Part shown: one piece after another, positions 20,783-32,159 of the stretch
How positions within the stretch are numbered: the first letter of the stretch is position 1
Layout: each line of letters begins with the position of its first letter
Origin: Aplysia californica
Lineage: Eukaryota; Mollusca; Gastropoda; Aplysiida; Aplysiidae
Reading direction: 5' to 3'
Assembly: GCF_000002075.1 (NCBI RefSeq)
Contig: NW_004797415.1
Coordinates: forward strand, 947,548-1,011,547
DNA length: 64,000 nt
Program-made: the position numbers and the translations under genes
Notes under the pieces: model-generated
The model's input: the letters and a program-made list of their open reading frames with translations, nothing else
Databases searched by the model: none
What the model was told of the DNA's origin: nothing

Positions 20783-20927
20783 TAAGAGCTACATTTTACA
20801 AAAAAACTATGCTTTGTACTGGTGTAGATAATGATTTTTAATTGTTCATGTACATTATCTTGATCCATTGAAGATACTGATGTAAATGTGTGTGTTTATA
20901 AGGTGTGCTTCTTGACTGTTGCAAATA

Positions 20928-21096
20928 AAGTTGAATCTGCTCTAATGTCCACATGTCCTGGAGAGTCACCTGTACAAACAACCACTTCCCATTTTTCCCT
21001 TTGCGTTTTTTTACAATATTATTGATAATGACACTGTCCAAGGAAAGCATTTTTCTCCTCAACAGTGTGTGTGGCTGTCGTAGACAATTCCGACTG
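20928..21096. mobile_element. Pogo-like MITE, short copy C
   Basis: aagttgaatctgctctaatg at the left and gacaattccgactg at the right match the ends of copies A and B. The interior keeps cacctgtacaaacaaccact and the C/T-rich block, so it is an internally deleted derivative. Confidence 0.6.
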
Positions 21097-22305
21097 ATTT
21101 TCTATCTTAATTTAAATACACCCTAAATTAGCAAGAACTTCTCTTCTGACATACGTTGCTTCACAAGAGGTTGTCTTGGTTTCCAAATCTGAAGCATCCT
21201 AGGGCAGATGACACAAAATGTCATCCTGAGCAGGAAGCTTGCCCCTTTGGGTTTGCCCTACTTGCAGGGACACAGTTTACACTTAGATGGAATTAGGAAG
21301 AATCAAGTATATTTATGTATTATGTATAGTGTCTTTTCTAAGTGCAAAGTGATGGATCTAGTGCAGCTAGAAATGGGATCAGTGTATTTTAATGGTTTTT
21401 TTAGTGCACTTGCAGAATATTATTAATACCCCCACTCTTTCCCGCACTTCAGCTTTAGATGTAAGACAGGATTGTGTGCACTGGATCTCATGTATTTCAT
21501 TTCAAATAAACTTTTCCAGAAAATGGGATTCTGCGATGTGTTGTGCCGTTCTGTTTGTCAATTACGACTCAAGTTAATGGCTGAATCAGACCCATGGAAT
21601 GAGTTTATTATTTACTTCAGCATTGACAACGATGGGTATATCACACATGTCACTCTTGTTCCAAAGACAATAAGGCCTATCTCATGTCAATGTGTTTTTT
21701 TAGTTTCCTGTAACTTGTCTTTTTGATCTGCACCTTTCGGCAAGATATTGGGAGAAAGACCTTGGTTTCAAATTCTTAATGGAGCATTATTAAACACAGG
21801 TTTTCTTTTTTTGAGTTTTCATCAAGGCACACACTCACTTTGCCCAGCCCTATTAGACATGGACGCTAAATCGGGGGTAGAAGCTCAAGTATCATAACTT
21901 GGGGTTTCGGAGAAAATCATTTTTAGACATTTTCCAAAGCACTGGGAGGGGGGAGGGGATGTTCTGTAAAAACCTCAGTCGGGCAGTTATTTTGTGAAAA
22001 TACATTTAATTGAAAGTTCTGGTATTATTGATGGATATAGTGGTAAAAAATCTCTGTATTTTGCTCCTCCTGTAAAATTTAAAAAAATTGAAAGTTACGA
22101 TAGTTGTGCTGCTACCCCACGAAATATGGCTCTGCCTCTAGTGTAAAAAGGGATGTGAAATGATAACAGTTATTTATCGCAGTAATGAAAGTGCTCTCTG
22201 CACCAAGCAGTGTCTGTGAACCTGGACAGGAATACTTTAAAAACTTGTTTGCAGTGATTTACCTTCCTTAACCCCCCCCCTGTTTTGCAACCCTCTTTAT
22301 TAACC
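21097..22305. other. Non-coding sequence, nothing recognised
   Basis: Open frames here are short and of simple composition, without a domain signature. A G-rich tract (gggaggggggaggggatg) lies near 21945. Confidence 0.35.
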
Positions 22306-22309
22306 CTAT

Positions 22310-22547
22310 CCATACGTAATGTTTTACTTTTGTATCCATACGACTTGGGGAACTCTGTGCCATGACTTTCAAAGAGGAAATTTACTCGTTAATTCGATCC
22401 GTACGCTTTGCACAGTAGTCTGTCAAAATAATTTTTTGAGAAATACTGAAAGTTTCAAAGAGATCTGCGTACTAGAAGTATTCTAAAATGTGAAATTTAC
22501 AACTCCCAGGGTACAAAATGACCCCAGGGTGTACGGATAGGGCAAAA
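22310..22547. mobile_element. PiggyBac-like MITE relic
   Basis: Left end TTAACCCTATCCATACG; the right end, inverted, is TTTTGCCCTATCCGTACACC. The shared CCCTATCCrTAC and the left TTAA suggest a piggyBac-type MITE that has lost its right TTAA. Confidence 0.5.
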
Positions 22548-22755
22548 ATATTTTATAAGGGCAGGTCGTGTTCGGTAACTGAAACAAGACCTGCATATTT
22601 CTTTGGAAAGTCGGAAGAGTAGCAAATTTCCGACTGTGTTCTATAGAACATTCTTCACTGTGTCTGGTCTTCTACAAGTACATGTTTGTTTGAAGATTGA
22701 CCTGTCCAGTCCCTATTAAGACGCATACCGCAAGGTCAGAAAATGGAGCGACCAG

Positions 22756-22925
22756 CAGTCAATAGCAATAATTTTGCTGTAACGGCGCCCTGTCCAAACG
22801 ACTACTTCCCGTTTCTCCTTTAAAATTTAAAAATATTATAATGACACTGTCCAAGACGTCCACCTATCCAGGACAATCACTTTTCTCTTCAACAATAGGT
22901 GACCATCTTGGACAATTTCGACTAT
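22756..22925. mobile_element. Pogo-like MITE, short copy D
   Basis: Starts cagtcaatagcaataatttt, contains gtccaaacgactacttcccg and ends gacaatttcgactat. It aligns with copy C and with the ends of copies A and B. Confidence 0.55.
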
Positions 22926-23376
22926 ATTCAGTGGAATCCTTGAAAGGTCATTCTAGGATAATAATTTTGGCACACATGTCTAACATAAATCTGACATCCC
23001 AAGTCTTTTCTCAATCTATTGAAGATTTTCCTTACATAAACTTGTGTAAACTTGTCCACTGTGTTGGGGTCACTGCAGTCGGAACATGTCCATCTCTGCT
23101 CTCCCCCCCTCTTCGGGATCCATCCGCAGAGTCTACTTATAGTCTCCATCATAATCTGGTTGGAGATCCGTCGGACTGGTCAGCTCAGATGGCTGTGTTT
23201 CCCCTCTCCTCTTTGGATCCCCTTCTCCTTCAATCTACCTAGAGTGTGGGAACCGCTATCCGCCCTATTCTTCCTCAAATTTTCCCTTACAGCGGTTAGG
23301 ACGGTTGGTGGGTCCAGTGTCAAATTCCCTTCCACTTTTGCTTCTCCAGTCAGCTTGTTTGCTCTCTCGTTGCCGG

Positions 23377-24123
23377 TTACCCCCGCATGACCCGGGCAGG
23401 GATCCAGGCCACTCTTTCCAGGCTGCTCTCCCTGATCGTAGCCTTCCAGTCCACATACAGCATCCCTTTCTGTACCTTCTGTAGTGTGCTCATTGAGCCA
23501 GTAATGATTACTGCTCGCTGATGGCTTGTGTTCTTGATCCAGTGTAGAGCTTCACTTATGGCTTTTATTTCCATACGCATACTTGATGTTGTCAGTGCAG
23601 TTGCTCCACTTTGCTCTTTCATTACTACCCCATCAACTCTGACACTGAATTCCTAGCCCGATTTGACTCCTCTGTTGACTGATCCATCCGTGAAGATCAC
23701 AGCATCTCCATGTTCGCTACGCTCTTCTATCAGGGTTTCAATTTCAGCGTTTGTAGCTCCAAGTGGCCAGTTGCGACATTCTCTACCCAATGTTGCCTTC
23801 ACTGTTGTGTACTCTCCGAGCGCATCTTCGACCACAACCCAGTCCCTGCCTCTCCTGATGTCTTGTATCTGACAGCACTCGTTGATGGTGTTCGTGGCTT
23901 GAGTCATCCATTTTGTGCCCCTCTTTAGCCTTGATGTCATCTGCCGTACCAACTTCTTATGTAGAGAGTTCGTCTCGTCTGCGCTGACTCGCAGAAAGAC
24001 TTGGACTTGTGCCAGTTTGTGCCTCTCGTCTGCACATGGGAAATCTAGGAAGTATCTCATTGCTTCAGTTGAGGTATCTCGTGTGCACCCAAGGATTGCC
24101 CTCCTTCCTTCATTTTGTAACAC
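23377..24123 (-). pseudogene. LINE connection and RNase H fragments
   Basis: Two consecutive frames (24123-23653 and 23622-23377). The first ends with the RNase H start VIFTDGSVNRGVKSG and a stop. The second carries the Glu-bearing helix MRMEIKAISEALHWI and the third block VIITGSMSTLQKVQKG, where the usual TDS motif reads TGS, so a catalytic Asp is lost. Confidence 0.65.
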
Positions 24124-24132
24124 CTCGAGTCG

Positions 24133-24435
24133 TTACAGTTGCGCCTTTGATAGGGTCAAGAGTCCGAGCCTGTACTCTACGACGGAGAGTACCAGTGTCT
24201 GGTAGAGGAAGAAAATGATTTTCTGGCTCATCTTAGCTCTGGCCATCATCTTAAGGGCTGTTTGGCCTTTTCTCGCTCTGGAGATTGTTCTCGGGATGTG
24301 AACTTTGCCAGAGAGGGTGCGATCAAACGTGATGCCCAAGTACTTCAGTGTGGGTTCCGTCTTCAGCACTTTGCCTCCAATCGAGATACTTGGCATGTCA
24401 TCGTGCACTGCATGGTTATTCAGTGTACACACCAC
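24133..24435 (-). pseudogene. LINE reverse transcriptase thumb fragment
   Basis: Contains LKYLGITFDRTLSG and a basic region ISRARKGQTALKMMA, then LVLSVVEYRLGLL, the usual region between RT and RNase H. Confidence 0.65.
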
Positions 24436-24743
24436 AGTGCACAGAATTTGTCTGGGTGCAGTTTCCCGTTGTACGCCTCACACCACTGTTCAAGTTTGTC
24501 GAGTTCTTCCTGTACTCTCTCCGATGTAACCTGGCGGTTCTTGCTCTGCCTGTACACCAGCACATCATCAGCAAAACTGAGTACACGTCCGGGCCCCTCC
24601 AGCTGGTTGGAAGTTATCCCTATTGTATAAACTTTAAACAGAACCGGCGGGAGTGCAGATCCCTGTGGTAAACCTGGTGCGATCACGGTAGGTTGCGAAG
24701 CCCAGCAACCAAGACGTAGTGCTACCTTTCGTTTGAGAAGCAT
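24420..24743 (-). pseudogene. LINE reverse transcriptase palm fragment
   Basis: 107 codons from VALRLGCWASQPTVIAPGLP through QGSALPPVLFKVY and the FADD catalytic box to EQWCEAYNGKLHPDKF. The FADD pair of aspartates is intact. The upstream palm block lies in another frame. Confidence 0.75.
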
Positions 24744-24959
24744 TTTTTCTCGAGGTGACCCTGTTAAGCCTAGACATCACGGTCCAGGAACAGAATACGA
24801 ATGATCTAAATGAGACAACCTTGATAAAAAAATCCCGAAGCCTCAGGAGGTCGAAGGTGGAATCCAGGAGCACAACCTGTCGACAGCACCCCCAAGTATC
24901 CGTGGAGGACATGGACCCAAGCTTACGGTGTCATCTTCGTGCCTAGAAGCTGCATGGCT

Positions 24960-25345
24960 GTGGGGAGTACAGTCACGAGCGAGGACCGTCTGGCGTGCGA
25001 GCGGGGCGGCACCGGGCGGGCGGACCTTCTGGTTCCCTGCCCCTTGTCTAGTATGAGGCTCTGCTAGATGGACAGGATGCTTCCTCTGTATTTTCCTTAC
25101 ATGTTACATGTAAAAACGAATATCTGATCCTTCGGGAGCTTTTTTGAAGCCAAGGTTGGAGAGGAACACATCAACATATTGTTAACAGTCATAAAACTTA
25201 AGAGCTGGGAAAAAATAAAACATGTATAAAAACTAGACGGAGAGAAAAGAAAAAGGTCTTTTTGCCACCCAACCATTCATTTGAAGTAAAAAAACAGCAA
25301 GATTCCTTGTGTAAAGGCAAAAAACACAAATGCGCCTTTCTCGTG
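24960..25345. other. GC-rich stretch then AT-rich sequence, no recognised gene
   Basis: 24960-25060 is strikingly GC-rich (gcgagcggggcggcaccggg and neighbours) compared with its surroundings. It could be the lost 5' part of the adjacent LINE or an old CpG-type promoter; no ORF supports either. Confidence 0.3.
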
Positions 25346-25405
25346 CAGATCAAACCCAGTACGCCTGGGAGACAAAGCCAGTGTCGTTACCACTACAACA
25401 TGTGG
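25345..25405 (-). mobile_element. tRNA-derived SINE head
   Basis: On the minus strand, TTGTAGTGGTAACGACACTG (A-box region) is followed by TACTGGGTTTGATCT (B-box-like). Confidence 0.5.
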
Positions 25406-26523
25406 GTCCCCAAATATTCCGGGTCAAACCAAAGCAATTTAAAAAAAGTTTAAATAAGTAGCCTACTGCACTTGCAAAACAAATAGATCAAACAAGTGCC
25501 AAAGGATTAAAATTAAAGGTATTATTGGAGAGTAACCAAAAATAAATAAGGAGAGATTAATGATAATGCTAGACGTTTAGGAAAAAAGGAGCAGACCACA
25601 CCACAGCACTCCCCAACCACCCGAGAACCAAGGCAATGATGGATAGGATATGTAAGTAGTATATCATAGTATATGGAATTATTAGAAAAGGAACCTCTTT
25701 GCATTTTCCACATACAATGGGCTTATATTAAACAGCGGATACTTTACAATCAGAACAGACCAAAAAATAAATGAGAAGAAAGATATACGCTCCTAAAAAG
25801 CCAGCAATGCTGTTAATTTGAGCAAAAAGCAAAACATTGACACTAAAGCAGCCATTTAGAACCAGGCGAAAGCAAGACAGTTAGGCAAAATTACCAGAGG
25901 TAGAACATAGATCAAGGACCTACGAGTAGCACCCTCCAAACACCCTTTTAAAAGGACAGACAGAGTAGAGTTACTTTGCATGACCTATACCCTCCCCATT
26001 TTAAGCTAGCTAGGGGAGAGGATAGCAAGGGGTCTGTCAGAGGCAGAGCAGAGACATCTCTCTTTTGTCATAGCTTATACTTATATTTTCAGTTTGCAAG
26101 ATGGACGAAGAAGGTGTGCCTCAGTGGATGATCTTATATTGGTTCAGCAATCGAAGTAAACTCGAGAAGTAAAAACAGATGGCTCTACTGGGTGCACAAA
26201 ACCGCCATTGCCACGCTAAATATAAAATGGTGAATACCGTTGAATGGATGAAGTGTGTTTAGATGGCGAACATTGTTTAAAGCATTGGCCCATTAATTCC
26301 CCCATCAAACCATTCACACACACTTTTCTTCTCAATTTGATAAATTCAAGCTATTTACAGTAGACCAGCAACTAAAGATCTTGCCAATTGATATATATTG
26401 GGCTTCATTATTATAATTCGCAAATCCGTTTCTCAAGTTCATATGTAATTTTTATTCATCACTGTCAAGTCCATGAGGAGAAGAACTAGGAAATGTAGAA
26501 TACTGGTACGCATTTTCCTAAAA
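25406..26523. other. Non-coding sequence, nothing recognised
   Basis: AT-rich, only short open frames. No TIR, SINE or domain signature seen up to the mariner. Confidence 0.35.
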
Positions 26524-26525
26524 TA

Positions 26526-27891
26526 CGAGGGCTGTCCCACGGAAAACCGGAAAAGGTCCATAAAAGCAACAATGTTTGTCCTGTTATAATAAAAATGTAA
26601 CACATCATACCTCAACATGTGCTTTGTTTCTCAATGTAATAATCACCATCCCGCTGGATGCATTTTTCCCATCGCTGGATCAGGGAGATGAATTTTTCTT
26701 CAAGGGATTTCAACAAAACCTTCACGGCTTCCACGAGGTCTTCGTCGTCGGTAAATCGCTGTCCAGAAATATAATGGCGTTTCATTGGTCCAAAAAGGTG
26801 ATAATCTGAGGGGGCCAAGTCAGGACTGAGAGGGGGGTGTGGCAGAACTTCCCAACCGAACCTTTGGATCCAGTCTTTCGTAGCGTTTGTGGTGTGTGGC
26901 GTTGCGTTGTCATGCTGCAAAATGACCCCGCAGGACAACTGGCCTGGTCTTTTTCGGCGCCGGCACACAGCCTCTCCCAACTTATCAAGAGTCTGGCAGT
27001 ATCTGTTAGCATTAACAGTTTGTCCTGGTTCCAGAATGTCAAGAAGCAGAACACCCTTAGCATCCCAGAAAACCATGGCCTTGAGTTTCTTCACCGATGG
27101 TTGAACTTTAAACTTTTTCGGGGGAGTGGAAGACGTGTGCCTCCAAACCATTGAATCCCTCTTCGTCTCAGGAGTCATGTGGTGTATCCAAGTCTTATCA
27201 CCTGTAATAACGCTTCTCAGGAATGCTTCATCATATTGTTGGAGGTCTCCAGATGCGTTCTTGACTCTCGTGACAGCTTTGCGACAACGATTCAACAAAG
27301 TCTGAGACACTTCAACACGTTGCGTCTTGAGGTCAACTGTCAGCTCTTTTGGGAGCCATCGAGCAGAGACCTTTCCATAGTGCAGCTCATCAAACACTAT
27401 CCTAAGGACAGTCGGCTTTGAAATGTTTTGCGACTCGGAAATTTCACCAATTTTTAGGTGCCTGTCTGTTTGAATGAGATCTTTAACCCGACTCTTGTCC
27501 TCAGTCTTGGCAGAAAAACAAGGTCCTGGGTTAACTTTGTCATTGACATCCGTATGACCGGCATTGAACTTATTACTCCACTCGTATACCTGTGACTTTG
27601 TCATTACTTTCTCCCCGTAAACTGACTTTATTTCAGTGTGTATATTATAGGTTTGAGACCTTTTGCGGCCAGAAACCGAATAGCAGACCTCACTTCTACC
27701 CTTGACCAATTTTCCAAGGGGGTAGCCATCTTTGGAGAACTGCTATGTTCGTTTGGTTAGTGCGATGCTTATGGTACTCAATTGGGAATTTCCTAAATGA
27801 TTGTGTTACAAGTGTGGGTTTATAGATTGCGAAAATATTGAATAGTTTTCAAACTACAGCTAAATACCGGTTTTCCGTGGGACAGCCCTCG
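26526..27891 (-). mobile_element. Mariner-family DNA transposon, structurally complete
   Basis: The element is 1366 bp with 25-bp perfect terminal inverted repeats (26526-26550 and 27867-27891; outer part CGAGGGCTGTCCCACGG). It is flanked by TA on both sides, the mariner target duplication. The interior holds one uninterrupted transposase gene on the minus strand. Perfect TIRs and an intact ORF indicate a recent insertion. Confidence 0.95.
26612..27709 (-). CDS. Mariner transposase, intact (365 codons)
   Basis: Catalyses cut-and-paste transposition of the element at 26526-27891. The N-terminal half has two helix-turn-helix regions (KSQVYEWSNKFNAG near residue 38; IGEISESQNISKPTVLRIV near 88) and a WLPKEL motif near residue 118 where most mariners have WVPHEL. 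The catalytic triad is DD34D: Asp in VITGDKTWIHH, Asp in LQHDNATPH, and Asp in SPDLAPSDYHLF, with exactly 34 residues between the last two. Length is at the upper end for the family (about 340-360). The start Met sits 182 bases inside the right TIR end; a Met a few codons later is not available, so this start is plausible. It is on the strand opposite to the ZNFX1-like gene and probably has its own promoter. Subfamily not determined. Confidence 0.93.
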   Translation of the reverse strand: MVKGRSEVCYSVSGRKRSQTYNIHTEIKSVYGEKVMTKSQVYEWSNKFNAGHTDVNDKVNPGPCFSAKTEDKSRVKDLIQTDRHLKIGEISESQNISKPTVLRIVFDELHYGKVSARWLPKELTVDLKTQRVEVSQTLLNRCRKAVTRVKNASGDLQQYDEAFLRSVITGDKTWIHHMTPETKRDSMVWRHTSSTPPKKFKVQPSVKKLKAMVFWDAKGVLLLDILEPGQTVNANRYCQTLDKLGEAVCRRRKRPGQLSCGVILQHDNATPHTTNATKDWIQRFGWEVLPHPPLSPDLAPSDYHLFGPMKRHYISGQRFTDDEDLVEAVKVLLKSLEEKFISLIQRWEKCIQRDGDYYIEKQSTC

Positions 27892-27947
27892 TATATATGA
27901 AAATTAAAATTACTTGCTGTACTCAGAACCTCAAAAATGTATTATAT

Positions 27948-28271
27948 GTGTCATGACATGGTGGAATCAGGAGCTCGTCAATTTTTGGGCATGTGGAGTA
28001 ATTGGTATCATCTTAAAGAGCTTGTTCGTACATCTTGCTTTCAATGAAAAAAATACCCATCTTGAACTGAAGTTGAAGTCAAGAAATTTGTGGTTGAAGG
28101 AGGAGGGGGTCGCCGGGTTCCAGAGGTAAAGTTAGCGAGAAAATGGCTGCCAAAGTTTGGTAATTTTCATAGCTTGAGAGCCCTTGTAAACTGAAAATCA
28201 ACATTTTTTGTGCATTTTTCAGTAAAATCTACTCATAAATGTGTTTTTAAATGGACATAAAAGGTGTTGAG
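27948..28271. mobile_element. MITE family M, copy 2, left part (split by the hAT-like insertion)
   Basis: GTGTCATGACATGGTGGAAT and CAGGAGCTCGTCAA match the left TIR of copy 1, and the following 300 bases align with 5810-6125. The match stops at 28271 and resumes at 33263. Confidence 0.75.
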
Positions 28272-29048
28272 TAGGGCTGTACCCCGGTAGCAAACCCGCA
28301 CGTGCTCGCAAGCCCCTAGTTCAAGTCACAAGCCTCATATCACTAGGTCAAATATAATCAAATCAAATCACCAGCATGATAAGTTGAGTCTAGCGCAAAC
28401 TGTAACCTCCTTAGTTTAGTGTAAACTTCAAGTCCACAGCAACTAGCAATCCGCGAAGCCACTCATGTCAGACCCCCTCATCATCCCCACCCTGCTTGCA
28501 ATCCACGAAGCCACTTACGTCAGAAAAAGAGAGAGGTCCCGCCCACAGTGTCACTGCGCGGCGTGGCGCTGTAGTTTGCTTGATTAATCGAAGACTTGCG
28601 CAAAGCAGCGGACAACCCTCAAGTCTCAAATCTCGTCCGCAGCCACAAGACCCACGATTCACACAGTACTGATTTGCGCTAGGCCTAGTGAATTGTCCCA
28701 GGACAAGCTCGAAACATGACCTGCTGACTTGTGCTCTCTCAAAACACCGAGCAAGGGCACGCCGCAGGACCGCTCGATGGCGGCAGGACCGCTTGATGTG
28801 TTCAAACAGCAGTACCGCTCGCTGTGTGAACTTTGAACCGTGGAGGAAGGGAGAGGCTGGGCTTGTTTTGGTGCAAGCGTAGCCTACGTATCACGAAGGC
28901 CACGGTGCAAGACGTAGAGAGCTGAAGTTATTTTTAACTTCCCGCCGTTGATCAGCTAAGCGAGTGGATAAGTGAGAGGGAGCGTGGTATTGTAGTAACA
29001 GAGACCTAGGTTTCATCGTTATCATGGCTATTATTTTTAAATGGGTGA

Positions 29049-29222
29049 CCTTATTTAGGCCACATATGGCCTAAATAAACTAAACACCCCTCCCTTACCT
29101 TATTTGGGCCACAGGTGGCCTAAATAAGCTAAACCCCCCTCCTTTACCTTATTTAGGCCACACCTGTGGCCTGAATAAGCTAAACCCCCCTCCCTTACCT
29201 TATTTAGGCCACATATGTAGTC
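29049..29222. repeat. Palindromic minisatellite, block 1
   Basis: About three units of some 57 bp. Each unit has an inverted pair, CTTATTTAGGCCACA and TGTGGCCTAAATAAG, followed by CTAAACCCCCCTCCCTTAC. Inside the hAT-like element. Confidence 0.85.
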
Positions 29223-29516
29223 AAAATAACCAAACCAATGTAAAGCATTGTTTTTTTTACAAGTTACATTATTATCTCTTTAAAACTCTTCACATCCATT
29301 TTCCTTCACAGCCGTATCGTACATGACATGTGATGTAGAATCAATTTAAGGTCCTTGGAAAGGTGACCAGAAAATAACAAAATTATTTTATGATCTTCAC
29401 TTGCACTTGCAATTTTTTGGACAAATTAAAGTCTACCTAATTATATTTTTTCCCCTCATTTGTCTTCACTATAAATGACAACTGGCATGTATTGTTTTCA
29501 GTTATTATCAAGAAAG

Positions 29517-30277
29517 TGGATAGGCGGACTACGGGGTCTATCTAGCCAAAAGGATAGGTGGACCCCGGGGTCTACCTAACAAAATGTTAGGTTTTAGGAT
29601 GTGAACCCCGGAGTCAGCGTAGTGAAATAAGTAGATCTAGGTTTAACTAAGGATCGGTGGACCCCGGGGTCAACATAATGAAATAAGTAGATCTAAGTTT
29701 ATTTTATAATAGGACTGGCGGAGCCCGTGGTCAAAGTAGTGAAATTATAAGTAGATAGGTTTAATTAAGGATTGGAGGACCACGGGGTCAATGTAGTGAA
29801 ATCAGTAGATCTAGGTTTAATTAAGGATTGGTGGACCCTGGGGTCAATGTAGTGAAATAAGTACATGTAGATAGATCTAGGTTTAATTTTAAGGATTGGT
29901 GGACCCTGGAGTCAACGTAGTGAAATAGGTAGGTTTAAGGTGAACCCCAGGGTCTACCTAACGAAACACTAGTTAGGTTTTAGAATAGGTGGATCCTGCG
30001 GTCACCGTAGTAAAATAAGTAGGTTTAATCAAGGTGTCCCGGGGGACCACCAATCCTTAATTAAACCTTCTTAATCCTCTATGGCCTTGGTGACTCCGGG
30101 TTCCACCAATCTTTAAAGAAACCTACTTATTTCACTGCGGTGACCCCAGGGTCCACCTGTCCTAAAACCTAGTACCAATCCTTACTTAAACCAAACCTTA
30201 TTTCACTACGGTGACTCCGGGGTCCACATCCTAAAACCTAGTATTTCGCTATGCAGACCCCGGAGTCCACCTATCCT
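29517..30277. repeat. Tandem repeat arranged as a large inverted repeat (potential hairpin)
   Basis: Units of about 60-70 bp contain ggtggaccccggggtcaacg, tagtgaaataagtag and gtttaattaaggattgg. From 29517 to about 30030 they run in one direction (about seven); from about 30035 to 30277 the complementary form (ccaatccttaattaaacc, ggtgaccccagggtccacct) appears about four times. The outer ends ggataggtggaccccggggt and agaccccggagtccacctat pair with each other. Confidence 0.85.
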
Positions 30278-30777
30278 CTACAGGACTATACTATTATAAT
30301 CAATTTGCAATTTTCATTGATTAGCATTTTTGTTTAAATATAATATTGAATCAGAGTGCAGGGGAGACCGAGGCGCCCGGTCGATTCGGTGGTCGGCTTT
30401 TGTAGATCTATGCATTTTTTACGGAAAGCCGTATTACCTAACCCTATTACTAGATCTATTAGTGTTGTGAAAACTTCAACCTCTACAGCTCAGGCATCAA
30501 AAGATGCTGGTAAATAATAATAGATCTACGTCCTGAAGTTTCATAATTTATTTTTATACAGAATAACACAGTACACAGTCAGTAGCTTTTATTTCATCGA
30601 GTTATAAAAATGGCCTTCGTATAAAAATTGCCTTGTTTTCAGAAGCAAGTTTTAATAGTTCTAGTTCTACCTAATCAATTTTCATGCGAATTCAACCATT
30701 TTGATGATCTTTCTTTTCCTTTTAAAAAGATGTAGATCTAGGCCTGTCGGGTGTGGCAGTGCGAATAGCACTGAGTT

Positions 30778-30801
30778 GTTTAGATCTAGATCTAGATCTA
30801 G
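30778..30801. repeat. (AGATCT)n short tandem
   Basis: tagatctagatctagatcta within the hAT-like element; the same hexamer recurs in the repeat units upstream. Confidence 0.8.
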
Positions 30802-31346
30802 ACCCATCAAAACACGAGGCTTCGTGGCCGATCGCAAAAGTCTACAGTGCTTATCGAGGCAAATTCGCCCTGCCGCGAGCACGTTCACTAAACTGCCTAC
30901 TAGATAGAATCTACTACCAAATATTCTCTACACGATCTTTGCTACTACTACTACTAGGCCTACTAGCCTACATGTACTACTACGAGACAGTACGAGAGAG
31001 TGTCACTCAGGCAAAGATAGTGTAACTTTGACTCAGCCACGTAGTATACACACTTTTTATACCCCAAATTTAACCCGAAAGTCCATTCGGAGGATTTGAC
31101 CTTTTCACTTGACCAAAGTGTGCCAAAATGGTAGCCTAGCTTTTGCCCCTCCATGAAGGAAAAATCCGGCCCTCATTCAAACCATTGGAATTGAGCAAAA
31201 TTTTGCGTTTTGTGCTTTGTTCTTTACAATATTCATTATGGTTATGATTTATAAGTTGTACACTGAGGCAAAACCATACTAAATGAGAAAGGTGCACCAT
31301 TATGAAAGTGGAATGAACTCAGTTGCCTGAAAAGAGTAGTTTGAAC

Positions 31347-31470
31347 ATGTGTGGCCTAAATAAGCTAAACCCCCCTCCCTTACCTTATTTAGGCCACAGT
31401 CCACTGTGGCCTAAATAAGCTAAACCCCCCTCCCTTACCTTATTTAGGCCATATGTGGCCTAAATAAGCA
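31347..31470. repeat. Palindromic minisatellite, block 2
   Basis: About two units of the same palindromic minisatellite as 29049-29222, 2.1 kb away within the same element. The two blocks flank the inverted-repeat region. Confidence 0.85.
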
Positions 31471-32159
31471 CTCCCTTTTTAAATATTACCTTTAATATAT
31501 AAAAGCAATACAATTTTACATTCCCCCCCTCCCTGTATCTCTCTATCCGAATGAAATATATGAATATATCTCAATCCATTTCATTCAAGTATGGACGAAA
31601 TGATGTCGAAAAAACAAAACAAAAACAAGCCACATTACAAGTTGAAAGTGATTTAAAACATGGGTCTCTCCATCTTTCTTTCCACTCCTTACACAAGAGG
31701 ATGTCGGTAAAAGGATGTGACCCTCTACACAAAGAACAAAAATGCAATAGTTGAGTTTATACATCATATTTCCACTCCTTAAACCACGAGGAGATTGGTA
31801 TTATAGATGACTCAATAGAATGACCAAACACAAAATGAGAATAGATATCTGCTTTCCTTTTGAAAAAAAAAAAATGGTGATCTGAACATATAACCTCAAA
31901 TTGAATGGATTGAATTACGTAATTTAACGTATTCATACAAGGTATCTGATCCCATACAATCGGCGGATTCCAAGTAGTGTCCTTTTAGAAGTTTTGATTT
32001 ATAATAATATTGCTCCATTTATTATTTTAATATCATTTCATTATTTTACTCAAATCAATTTTATTGTTAGTATTATTGTTTTTTATATTGATGTTATAAC
32101 CGTGTTTCTTCTTCTTCTTCTCATTATCAATATTTGTATTATGATAATCATTAGCATTA
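31471..32159. other. AT-rich interior of the hAT-like element
   Basis: No coding potential with a domain signature. Purine or AT-rich segments only. Confidence 0.4.

Larger units (their letters stand above)
22930..24955 (-). mobile_element. Decayed LINE with reverse transcriptase and RNase H
   Basis: On the minus strand the pieces run RT to RNase H to 3' tail. RT motifs are IAPGLPQGSALPPVLFKVYT, LSFADDVLVY and KYLGITFDRTLSG. RNase H motifs are VIFTDGSVNRG, MRMEIKAISEALHWI and, past further breaks, VTGNERANKL. At least four breaks are visible: a frame change upstream of GLPQG, one near 24430, a stop near 24130 and a stop at 23653-23655. The endonuclease part is missing, so it is 5'-truncated or lost in the GC-rich stretch above 24955. 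It is older than the LINE at 57968-62592. Confidence 0.8.

Noticed and set aside
26837-27154. 105-codon plus-strand frame
   Set aside because: It is the antisense shadow of the mariner transposase.
28468-28882. Small Arg/Cys-rich frames near the left end of the hAT-like element considered as transposase pieces
   Set aside because: No BED finger or hAT dimerisation motif; the subterminal repeats explain the composition.
29515-30280. Regularly spaced repeats considered as a CRISPR array
   Set aside because: The units are tandem without unique spacers, reverse orientation midway, and lie in a eukaryotic transposon.
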